Source of the DNA: Paenibacillus sp. V4I3
GTDB lineage: Bacteria > Bacillota > Bacilli > Paenibacillales > NBRC-103111
Reading direction: 5' to 3'
DNA: 64,000 nt
Assembly: GCF_030817215.1 (NCBI RefSeq)
Contig: NZ_JAUSZA010000001.1
Coordinates: 2,206,501 to 2,270,500 of the forward strand
Part shown: piece by piece, positions 26,353 to 34,192 of the stretch
How positions within the stretch are numbered: position 1 is the stretch's first letter
Layout of the letters: the number at the start of each line of letters is the position of its first letter
Notes under the pieces: model-generated
What the model was told of the DNA's origin: nothing
Seen by the model: only the letters and a program-made list of their open reading frames with translations
The model's database searches: none
Translations under genes and position numbers: made by a program

Positions 26353-27189
26353 TTACTCACTGTAGGTTTGCTTCCAGCCTGTTAATCTCTTCTCCAGCGT
26401 AACGAGTAGGTAATTAATGATTAAACCAATAACCGAAATAGAGATAATGCCTGCGTACATATTCGTGATTTGAAAGCTGAACTGTGTGTATTGAATTAAG
26501 TAACCGAGACCGGACTTCGCACCGACCATCTCAGCGGCAACGAGCACTAGAATAGAGCCGGCTCCAGCCTGCCGAATGCCTACGAAAATAGTCGGAGTTG
26601 CAGCGGGGATAATCACTTTGCGAAATAAGCTGACTGGCGATAAACCCATCGAACGAGCTGACTTGATCAAAAGTGGATCGACATTTTTGACGCCGCTAAT
26701 GGTGTTCAGTAGAAGCGGGAAAGTGCAGGCATACAGCACGATGGCAATCTTCGAGGTTTCACCCAGACCGAGCAAAAGAATGAAAACCGGCAGTATGGCA
26801 AGTGCGGCCGTATTTCGCAATAATTCGAGCAAGGGATTGAGATACTCCGATACGGGCTTCCACCAACCGATGGCGAGGCCAAGAGGGATGCTGATGAGGA
26901 TTGCCAGCGTAAATCCGCTCAAAGAACGCGATAAGCTGGCTATTGTATGCTCGGTAAGATCACCCGCCAGCAGCAACTGCCACCAAGCAGCCGCTATTTC
27001 GGAAATCGGAGGGAAGAACGTTCGATCAACGAGACCTACACGAGGCGCCACTTCCCATACGAATAGCAAGGCAACGATGACAATAGCATTTTTGAACAGT
27101 TTTCTGAGCTTCGCTAAGGACCATAGGGCGACATCAAAGCTTTCTTTTTCACGAAGAACCAGGGCTTTCCCCGCATTCACACTAGCCAT
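26353..27189 (-). CDS. ssuC: Sulfonate/taurine-type ABC transporter permease
   Basis: A 278-residue membrane protein of the SsuC/TauC/NrtB family with about six membrane helices and the ATPase-contact loop LLIKSARSMGLSPVSLFRKVIIPAATP near residue 175, as expected for this class. It pairs with the ATPase encoded just upstream, whose gene overlaps it by eight bases. The gene symbol follows the family; taurine, nitrate or thiamine-precursor importers share the fold, so the substrate rests on the neighbouring desulfonation genes. Confidence 0.88.
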   Translation of the reverse strand: MASVNAGKALVLREKESFDVALWSLAKLRKLFKNAIVIVALLFVWEVAPRVGLVDRTFFPPISEIAAAWWQLLLAGDLTEHTIASLSRSLSGFTLAILISIPLGLAIGWWKPVSEYLNPLLELLRNTAALAILPVFILLLGLGETSKIAIVLYACTFPLLLNTISGVKNVDPLLIKSARSMGLSPVSLFRKVIIPAATPTIFVGIRQAGAGSILVLVAAEMVGAKSGLGYLIQYTQFSFQITNMYAGIISISVIGLIINYLLVTLEKRLTGWKQTYSE

Positions 27190-28060
27190 TACTAACGCCC
27201 CCTTTTAACGCAGATTTATTGTGCTCAAAGCCATCCAAGCTCTTGGCTATTTCTTGCTGCTGGGCTCTTGTTACTTCGTCTTTAAGCAAATCCCACACCT
27301 CGTGGCGCAGCTTGACGAAGTCAGGATGAGATCGCAAATCTTCTTCACTTCTACGTGATTCAAAAGGGATATCAATGACTTTCTTGATTCTCCCTGGACG
27401 AGAGGTCATTACAGCGACACGCTGGCCTAAGTAAACCGCTTCTTCAATGCCATGCGTGATGAAAATAATCGTTTTTTTCGTAGCCTCCCAAATACGCAGC
27501 AATTCGCTTTGCAGGGTTTCACGTGTTTGCGCATCAAGCGCAGCGAAGGGTTCATCCATCAGCAGCACTTCGGGATCGTAGGCCAAGCTTCTGGCGATCG
27601 CAACCCGCTGTTTCATGCCTCCTGAAATCTCATGGGGATAACGGTTTTCGAAGCCGGCAAGCCCAACTAGATGAATAAACTCTAGGGCTATTTTGCGGCG
27701 TTCTTTGCGACCCACCCCTTTGGCTTCGAGGCCAAACTCCACATTCGCAAGCGTCGTCTTCCACGGGAAAAGCGCATACTGCTGAAACACGATACCGCGA
27801 TCTAGATTCGGTCCTGTAATGGCCTTGCCGTCTAACAAAATCTGCCCGCTGCTTGGCTTCGTTAAACCCGCAAGTAAGTCGAGCAATGTTGATTTGCCGC
27901 AGCCGCTAGGGCCGACGATGACCATGAACTCGCCCTTCTTCACCTCCAAATTGATATCCTTTAGGGCGGAAATAGGCTGTGAATCTTCTTTCAAATGCCC
28001 TAGGTTTCTTTGGATTCGAAACGATTTCTGCACATGCTGAATGCTTATTTTAGCTGTCAT
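27182..28060 (-). CDS. ssuB: Sulfonate/taurine-type ABC transporter ATP-binding protein
   Basis: A 292-residue ATPase with Walker A GPSGCGKST, Q-loop FQQYALFPW, signature SGGMKQR and Walker B VLLMDEPFAALD, close to SsuB/TauB/NrtD. The C-terminal tail beyond residue 240 (RSEEDLRSHPDFVKLRHEVW) is usual for this family. GGAGGTG stands eight bases before ATG 28060; an upstream in-frame ATG at 28075 overlaps the ribosome site. It powers import through the permease downstream. Confidence 0.92.
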   Translation of the reverse strand: MTAKISIQHVQKSFRIQRNLGHLKEDSQPISALKDINLEVKKGEFMVIVGPSGCGKSTLLDLLAGLTKPSSGQILLDGKAITGPNLDRGIVFQQYALFPWKTTLANVEFGLEAKGVGRKERRKIALEFIHLVGLAGFENRYPHEISGGMKQRVAIARSLAYDPEVLLMDEPFAALDAQTRETLQSELLRIWEATKKTIIFITHGIEEAVYLGQRVAVMTSRPGRIKKVIDIPFESRRSEEDLRSHPDFVKLRHEVWDLLKDEVTRAQQQEIAKSLDGFEHNKSALKGGVSNG

Positions 28061-28122
28061 TTGCAGCACCTCCATAACGGTTTCACAAGTCTGAACCAGG
28101 CTTCATAAGCCAGATACTTCAT

Positions 28123-29164
28123 CTACTTCTTCTCATTTACAAAAGGATTGAATTCATTCGTGTACAGGTCTTTGATCTTCAATTGCCCTTCTTTAAGGAC
28201 GCCTTCGTTCTCCAGCCAATGGATCCAAGTATCGAATTCCTTGTCAGAGATCAAGCCGCCTTTACCGGCAACACCGGTGCTTTTCCAAAACTTCACAGTA
28301 GAAGTATCTTCTTTTCTGCCTCGGGCGTTAATGATTTTCTCATAACGAGCAACGACTTCATCCCGCGGTGTTATGCGAGCCCACTCAATAGCTTTGGCGG
28401 TTGCCTCAACAAATTTACGCGAGGCATTCGGATTCGCTTTGATGAATTTATCAGTCAGCACGTAAACTGCCGGCACTAAAGGTGCCAAACAGATCGATAT
28501 CCTTAAACAAAGGGTGAATGCCTCCGCGCTCCAGCGCTTTGTCACGCAGCACGCCGCCTAGTGTGGCTACATCGATTTGTTCTGCGCGCAGCGTCTGTTC
28601 CGTCGTGACCGGCGGTACGACAACTAGCGTTACTTGCTTAATCTCCTCCGTCGTTAGGCCGGCTCTGTGCAAGTATTCCTTAATGACGAATTCATGGTGA
28701 GCACCTAGTGTATTCACTGCAATCTTTTTGCCAATTAAGTCCTTTGCAGATTTGATCGGGCTGCCATCTAAAACGTAATATCCCGTCCACGTATTCTCAT
28801 CGACACCATAGTAAGCAATAACTGGCTTAATCGGAGCTTTGGCAGATATCAATTTCACGATAGCCCCATTAAAAGCTCCGCCAAAGTCGGTATCCCCCGT
28901 AACGACGGCTTGAATATCTTGAGGACCACTAATCGTATTGCCGATAAATTTCAGCTTCAAAGGAGCTAAGTACCCCAGATCATCAGCTAATTCTGGAAAA
29001 GTAACGGAGCCAACACCTCCTTGATAACGAAGCTCAGTGACTTCAGGTGCGCCGCCGCTCGCAGATGCAGTCGCTTCTGTTTTGCCGCAGGCTGTCAATA
29101 GTAAAGAGGAAGCAAGAAGTAATACGATGGCTGTCGTGCAGCCTTTTTTAGCAAAATGAGTCAT
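28123..29164 (-). pseudogene. ssuA: Frameshifted sulfonate ABC transporter binding lipoprotein (ssuA-like)
   Basis: Two overlapping minus frames together make one complete binding protein of about 345 residues. The first (from ATG 29164, AGGGGGAT upstream) has a lipoprotein signal ending LLTAC and the SsuA-like body through KDIDLFGTFSAG, then runs into a stop. The second, one frame away, resumes at VYVLTDKFIKANPNASRKF and continues to the natural C-terminus NPFVNEKK at 28123. Removing one base near 28465-28475 restores a continuous protein, so a single-base insertion (or loss of two) is inferred. Either the gene is recently inactivated in this isolate or the assembly has an error; the neighbouring genes are intact. 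It is the first gene of the sulfonate operon and would set its ligand specificity. Confidence 0.88.
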
Positions 29165-29375
29165 GTTCATATCCCCCTAACGATAATTTGCTTTCGTTGA
29201 TTTCTAACCAAGTTATCTCCAGAGGTCTGGTCGTAAATTGCATAATTCCTATAGACTTACTATGAATATATTTCTATAATGAAATATAATCTCAGCCCAC
29301 CCAACTGTCAATGAATTGGAAACACATGAACATGAATGACGATGAATGACCATCTTAACCCCGGCAGGAGGCGCG
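29165..29375. promoter_or_regulatory. Divergent control region of the sulfonate operon and its putative regulator
   Basis: This 211-base AT-rich gap separates the leftward sulfonate operon from the rightward HTH-binding-protein gene and must hold both promoters. ATAATTCC at 29242-29249 resembles half of a CymR (cysteine-metabolism repressor) box, but the other half is poor. Elements such as CTATAGACTTACTATG near 29248-29263 and TCTATAATGAAATATAAT near 29273-29290 may include -10 sequences. No single site is certain. Confidence 0.45.
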
Positions 29376-30569
29376 ATGACCATGACCAACCAGCGATTCA
29401 ACCTCATTTCTTTGCATGATGCGATCGATTTGCTTGGTGTAAGCCGATCCACCTTTGACAGATGGCGTAAATTAAAGCAGCTCCCTTTTGTGAAAATAGG
29501 GAAAGAAATCTTAATTGATAAGAATGAACTGGAGCAGTGGGTTCGTCTTCACTCTTTTAGCATACAGAATCCGCCATTTGCCTCAGGTGCAGCAACAACT
29601 GTCACTTCTCAGGAGCTATCGACGATAACGGTTGGTTATCAGAGCGGAACGGCCCATATGTGGACAGCACTCATCATGAAAGAGCTTGGCTGGTTGGAGG
29701 AAGAGCTCATCTTAGTCAATCCTAGCCGTTCTGTGCATGTAAAATGGTTGGATGCAGCTAATGGAACGTTGCTGCTGCAAGGATTGATTGGGGGCAGCAT
29801 CCAGATTGCTTCCTTGGGAGACTATCCGATTGCACTTAGTCAATCACTGAGTCAGACGCTGCCTGCATTTCGCCCTATTCTACTGGCCTTTGACGGCAAA
29901 ACCTCCGGTGGGCAAGGGATTTCACTCGTTATGCGCAAAGGGCTGGAGATCAACGATATTTCGGAGATCTGTCAATGGCCGCTTTCATCGGCAGCGCAAT
30001 CGAGTGCGGGTTATCGTTTATCGAAGCTGCTTCAATCGCTTGGAGGTCATGAGAATCATTTTGAACATAAAGAAATGGATGAATGCATGGCGGGGATCGT
30101 GAAGCGGAAGCTTGCCGGAAGTGTCATGTGGGAGCCGTATATTAGCTTGGCTCAATACCACGGCGTAGGTCAGGTGCTTTTTCCAGAGGGAATAGGGGAG
30201 AATTATTTGACGGGAATTGTTGCGGATGAGAATTGGGCGCGACATCATGAAGGAGACGCAGTTGCTTTCTTAAAAGCACATGTTCGGGTCCATACGTTTA
30301 TCCGCAATAATCCTCATGCAGCTGCCGAGCTTATTTCCCGAGCCAAAGGAATTCCTCCAGAAATTACAGCACGCATAATCGCTAAAGTTAGATGGGATGC
30401 TGCTTTTTATTCGAAAGATATGAACGCTCTACAGCAGCTATCAGTTCCATTATCCCAAAAAATTTGTTTCAAAGGTGAATATTTACAACAAGCCATTAAG
30501 GCATTAAAGCTGCCTCTAGTGAGCTGCGATCCGTTGGAAGGGGATTGGGCCGTGGAGCAGTTGTACTAA
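29376..30569 (+). CDS. Putative one-component regulator: excisionase-type HTH fused to an ABC binding-protein-like domain
   Basis: A 397-residue cytoplasmic protein. Residues 7-60 are a MerR/excisionase-type helix-turn-helix (NLISLHDAIDLLGVSRSTFDRW, KLKQLPFVKIGKEILID, ELEQWV). From about residue 85 it has the layout of an SsuA/NMT1 periplasmic binding protein (TITVGYQSGTAHMWTALIMKELG, GSIQIASLGDYPIALSQS, GSVMWEPYISLAQ, FIRNNPHAAAELI) but no signal peptide or lipobox. This suggests a sensor that binds the imported sulfonate inside the cell and controls the divergent ssu-like operon. ATG 29376 is used because AGGAGG is seven bases upstream. LysR-like ligand sensing by a binding-protein fold is known; this particular domain pairing is unusual. 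Confidence 0.82.
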   Translation: MTMTNQRFNLISLHDAIDLLGVSRSTFDRWRKLKQLPFVKIGKEILIDKNELEQWVRLHSFSIQNPPFASGAATTVTSQELSTITVGYQSGTAHMWTALIMKELGWLEEELILVNPSRSVHVKWLDAANGTLLLQGLIGGSIQIASLGDYPIALSQSLSQTLPAFRPILLAFDGKTSGGQGISLVMRKGLEINDISEICQWPLSSAAQSSAGYRLSKLLQSLGGHENHFEHKEMDECMAGIVKRKLAGSVMWEPYISLAQYHGVGQVLFPEGIGENYLTGIVADENWARHHEGDAVAFLKAHVRVHTFIRNNPHAAAELISRAKGIPPEITARIIAKVRWDAAFYSKDMNALQQLSVPLSQKICFKGEYLQQAIKALKLPLVSCDPLEGDWAVEQLY

Positions 30570-30643
30570 TTTCAAAGAGGCTTTCGCTTCGCTTCATTTC
30601 GGTATATAGTAAAAAAGAATTGAAGTGTTGAAAGGAGTGCCGA

Positions 30644-32695
30644 ATGCTTACAACGATGCGTGATGAACAAAATGGTATTTTCCCAGCCGTATGCTCACTG
30701 GATTGTCCAGATCAATGCGGCCTGCTGCTTCATAAAGAAGCTGGAAAGATCGTTAAAATAGAGGGAGACCCGAATCACCCGGTAACACAAGGGGCTATTT
30801 GCAATAAAGTCCGGAACATGACGGCACGTATATATGATGATAAAAGGCTGCAGTATCCCATGAAGCGCGTGGGTCCTAAGGGTGAAGGCAGTCAGTTTGA
30901 AAGGATTACTTGGGAAGAAGCGATCGAAACCATTACAAGTCGGTGGAAAAAACTAATCGAAGATGAAGGCACAGAATCTATCTTGCCTTACAGCTTTTAT
31001 GGCAACATGGGTCGGATTGGGACGGAAGGGATGGATCGTCGCTTTTTTAATCGGATGGGAGCAAGCCGACTGCTTTATTCCATCTGCGAATCAGCAGGAA
31101 CAGAAGGCTACAAGTATACAATGGGAGGCAGCTTCGGGACAGATCCAGAGGATACGGTTCATGCCAAGCTGATTATCATGTGGGGCATTAATGCTGTGAG
31201 CACGAATATGCATCAGGTTATGTTGGCTGAGAAAGCCCGTAAGAATGGTGCGCAAATTATCGTGATTGACGCTCATAAGAACCAAACAGGCCGCTGGGCG
31301 GACTGGTTTATTCCGATTTTGCCAGGAACAGACGCTGCCCTTGCTCTCGGAATCATGCATATCTTGTTCGATGAGAATTTGGTAGATGAAGCGTTTATGC
31401 AGCAATATACCGCTGGGCATGAGGAGCTAAGGGAGCATGTGCGTCAATATGATCCTTCTGTGGTATCTACAATAACGGGCGTACCTGCCCGAGACATTTA
31501 CCGCTTAGCTCGTTTATACGGTCAGACTTCGCCATCTTTTATTCGAATTGGGAATGGCATTCAGCATCATGATAACGGTGGTATGTGTGTGCGGACCATA
31601 GCCTGCCTGCCAGCGTTAACGGGACAGTGGCTGCATAAAGGCGGCGGTGCGATTAAAGGAAATGGCAGCTACTTAGAGCACAATATTCCGGCTTTACAGC
31701 GACCTGATTTGCGGGAGAAGGAAGCTCGTCAAATTAATATGAATTTGCTCGGGAGCGCCTTGCTGGAGCTCGATCCGCCAATTCGTTCGCTTTATGTGTA
31801 CAATTCCAACCCAGCGTTAGTTGCTCCTCATGCGAATAAGGTGAGGGAGGGACTTCAGCGGGAGGAGCTGTTTACCGTGGTTCATGACCTGTTTCTGACC
31901 GAAACAGCGAAGTTCGCGGATATTGTGCTTCCAGCAACGTCTTCCTTTGAAAATACGGACTTTTACCGCTCCTATTGGCATCAATATGTGCACCTTCAGC
32001 TTCCCGTCACAGCTCCTTATGGAGAAAGCAAAGCGAATGTGGATGTGTTTCGTTTGTTGGCGGCGGGGATGGGCTACGAGGAGGAAGCTTTGCGGGATAG
32101 CGATGAAGCTTTGATTCGCCAGGCTTTGGATCATCCTGGAAACCCAGCTCTGAATAACATATCGTACGAAACACTACTGGAAAAACAGTTTATCAAGGCG
32201 GATGTTAAGCCCTTGTTCCCTGGGGAATTAAAGACACCAAGCGGGAAGATCGAGCTTTATTCTCATGAGATGGAGAGCAAAGGTTTCCCGCCACTTCCGA
32301 CATATACGCCACTAGTGGATGAAGGTGACCTGCCATTCTTGTTCGTTCCGGCACCGAATCATAACTTCTTGAATTCGACGTTTGCGCATAATGAGAAGCA
32401 TATCCGAATGGAAAAAATGCCGAAGCTTCATATGAATGAGGCGGATGCTTCCGCATTAGGCTTGGTCAGTGGTGATGTTGCCCGTGTATGGAATGATCGC
32501 GGAGAGTGCGAATTAGTCGTAGCGGCTGGCTCGGATGTGCTGCGAGGCGTGGTTGTAAGCCAAGGACTTTGGGCGGATTTGCCGGGGAACAAAGCATTGG
32601 TTAACGCGCTCACGCCAGACCGGGTAGCCGATATGGGCGGCGGTGCTACGTTCTTCTCAGGGCGTGTGCGGGTGGAGAAGCGCGAAGTAAACTGA
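30644..32695 (+). CDS. Molybdopterin-dependent oxidoreductase (DMSO-reductase family, YyaE-like)
   Basis: A 683-residue cytoplasmic enzyme using bis-molybdopterin guanine dinucleotide. The N-terminal cluster motif CSLDCPDQCG with a further Cys in GAICNKVRN binds one [4Fe-4S] cluster, and GRIGTEGMDRRFFNRMG and the later MWGINAVSTNMHQV belong to the cofactor domain. The C-terminal 130 residues (PFLFVPAPNHNFLNSTF, then LVSGDVARVWNDRGE) are the cofactor-capping beta-barrel. No twin-arginine signal is present. It follows the regulator by 74 bases in the same direction with its own AAAGGAG site, so it may reduce an S-oxide or N-oxide as part of sulfur salvage; that link is inferred from position only. 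Confidence 0.88.
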   Translation: MLTTMRDEQNGIFPAVCSLDCPDQCGLLLHKEAGKIVKIEGDPNHPVTQGAICNKVRNMTARIYDDKRLQYPMKRVGPKGEGSQFERITWEEAIETITSRWKKLIEDEGTESILPYSFYGNMGRIGTEGMDRRFFNRMGASRLLYSICESAGTEGYKYTMGGSFGTDPEDTVHAKLIIMWGINAVSTNMHQVMLAEKARKNGAQIIVIDAHKNQTGRWADWFIPILPGTDAALALGIMHILFDENLVDEAFMQQYTAGHEELREHVRQYDPSVVSTITGVPARDIYRLARLYGQTSPSFIRIGNGIQHHDNGGMCVRTIACLPALTGQWLHKGGGAIKGNGSYLEHNIPALQRPDLREKEARQINMNLLGSALLELDPPIRSLYVYNSNPALVAPHANKVREGLQREELFTVVHDLFLTETAKFADIVLPATSSFENTDFYRSYWHQYVHLQLPVTAPYGESKANVDVFRLLAAGMGYEEEALRDSDEALIRQALDHPGNPALNNISYETLLEKQFIKADVKPLFPGELKTPSGKIELYSHEMESKGFPPLPTYTPLVDEGDLPFLFVPAPNHNFLNSTFAHNEKHIRMEKMPKLHMNEADASALGLVSGDVARVWNDRGECELVVAAGSDVLRGVVVSQGLWADLPGNKALVNALTPDRVADMGGGATFFSGRVRVEKREVN

Positions 32696-32742
32696 ACCCT
32701 TGGGCGCCTCGCCGCATAAGGTACTTTAGGAGGTGATGACCT

Positions 32743-32988
32743 ATGTCCTTACAGCATAAAGCGTATGCCTGGATCGGAAGCCCAGTAGGTGTATCCCTAA
32801 TGGACGGGACTGGTGTTTCTGGTATTCTGTGCAGTATTCAAGAGGGGTCTATTTACGTAATCGAATATTTATATCACACCCAATTTGCTACCAAACATTA
32901 TGCATTCAATCAAATTCGAGATATTCTACCGTTCCCGCAATGCACCCAGCCTCAACCGCCTGTGTACCAACCGAAACCTTTATATTAG
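32743..32988 (+). CDS. Small conserved-looking protein of unknown function (81 residues)
   Basis: An 81-residue protein with one of the best ribosome sites in the window (TAGGAGGTGATGACCT before ATG). It has an all-beta look (VGVSLMDGTGVSGILCSIQEGSIYVIEY), reminiscent of Sm or SH3-like barrels, then a Pro/Gln-rich tail ending QPKPLY. Pro- and Tyr-rich tails of this kind occur in spore coat proteins, but nothing proves that role. It lies 47 bases after the molybdopterin enzyme and before a terminator. The small protein at 62785 has a similar strand pattern. Confidence 0.65.
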   Translation: MSLQHKAYAWIGSPVGVSLMDGTGVSGILCSIQEGSIYVIEYLYHTQFATKHYAFNQIRDILPFPQCTQPQPPVYQPKPLY

Positions 32989-33025
32989 TTTAAAAAAGAA
33001 TATTAGTTAAAAAAGTTTCCAAATG

Positions 33026-33054
33026 CCGATCCGCATGGATCGGTTTTCTTTTTT
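33026..33054 (+). terminator. Terminator after the 32743 gene
   Basis: CCGATCC and GGATCGG flank a four-base loop, followed by TTTTCTTTTTT. Confidence 0.85.
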
Positions 33055-33273
33055 GCTGCCTTGGACAATCCATCCTTTGGATTGAAAAGCGAACTGCTGC
33101 ACGTTTAAATTTAGTTTCTCGATAACTCACCCTGTTGTTCCAGGACCATCCAATTAGGTCACACGCAGAGTATTATATCACTTAGAGCAGTTAGCTAGGT
33201 GTACTTGGACAGGTACCTGGACTCAGAGGAAGGGTGACAGGTACAGAAAAACAAGGATGAAGATGGTGCGAAA

Positions 33274-33987
33274 GTGGAGCGAGACGTTTGAAAAAGACTT
33301 CTCAACTGTCGAGAGTAGGTAAGTTAGTGGGTTTGCGGCTTGAGAAGGCAGAAAAGGCAGTCTCGGAGGCCCGAATGGAGCGAAGGTGGAGCGAGACGTC
33401 TGAAAAAGACTTCCCAACTGTCGAGAGTAGGTAAGTTAGCGGGTTTGCGGGCTTGAGAAGGCAGAAAAGGCAGAAAAGGCTATCTCAGAGGCCCGGTTGG
33501 AACGAAAGTGGAGCGAGACGTCTGAAAAAGACTTCTCAACTGCTGAGAGCAGGCAAGTTAGCGGGTTTGCAGCCTGAGAGGGTAGAAAAGGCTGTCTCGG
33601 AGGCCCGAATGGAGCGAAAGTGGAGCGAGACGTTTGAAAAAGACTTCTCAACTGTCGAGAGTAGGTAAGTTAGCGGGTTTGCGGCTTGAGAAGGCAGAAA
33701 AGGCTGTCTCGGAGGCCCGAATGGAGCGAAAGTGGCACAAGACGTCTGAAAAGGACTTCTTAGTTGCTGAGAGTAGGCAAGTTAGCGGGTTTGCAGCCTG
33801 AGAGGGTAGAAAAGGCTGTCTCGGAGGCCCAGTTGGAGCGAAAGTGGAGCGAGACGTCTGAAAAAGACTTCTCAACCGCTGAGAGCAGGTAAGTTAGCGG
33901 GTTTGCGGCTTGAGAAGGCAGAAAAGGCTGTCTCGGAGGCCCAGATGGAGCGAGACGTCTGAAAAAGACTTCTCATCTGCTGAGAGC
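33274..33987. repeat. Tandem array of a 112-bp repeat (about 6.4 copies)
   Basis: Copies begin at GTGGAGCGAGACGT-like sequences at 33274, 33386, 33508, 33620, 33732 and 33844, and a truncated copy starts near 33945. Most units are exactly 112 bp; the second is 122 because of a short internal duplication of GGCAGAAAA. 112 is not a multiple of three, so frames break from unit to unit and the open frames here are not genes. Each unit holds small inverted repeats, such as GTCTGAAAAAGAC and CTCAACTGCTGAG, and a longer pair GTCTCG...CGAGAC. The 1200-base stretch 32989-34192 holds only this array, the terminator before it and the leader of the next gene. Confidence 0.92.
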
Positions 33988-34192
33988 ACGCTGTCCGAGG
34001 CTAGACTGCACTTTTTGCCTATCGCTGCCTGATGCTTGCTGCCTAAGATAGCCAAATCCCAATAATACCCCTCTAAGACCTAAATAAATGACAATAAAAT
34101 TAGCTTGAAAGAGAGTATGATGAGGGTCACAAGGCATCTGTATGCGCTTACATAAATATTCAAACATTAAACAGAATAAGGAGCTTGTTGAC

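Noticed and set aside
26576..27208. 210-residue plus-strand open frame
   Set aside because: It lies antisense to the ssuC permease, has no ribosome site and has no recognisable motif, whereas the minus frame is a clear permease.
28460..28480. Programmed ribosomal frameshift in the ssuA-like gene
   Set aside because: No slippery heptamer with a downstream stem or internal ribosome-like element was recognised at the junction, and binding proteins are not known to use frameshifting; mutation or sequencing error is simpler.
33274..33987. CRISPR array or repeat-coded proteins
   Set aside because: The units are 112 bp without spacer-like variable parts, no cas genes are near, and frames shift from unit to unit because 112 is not divisible by three.
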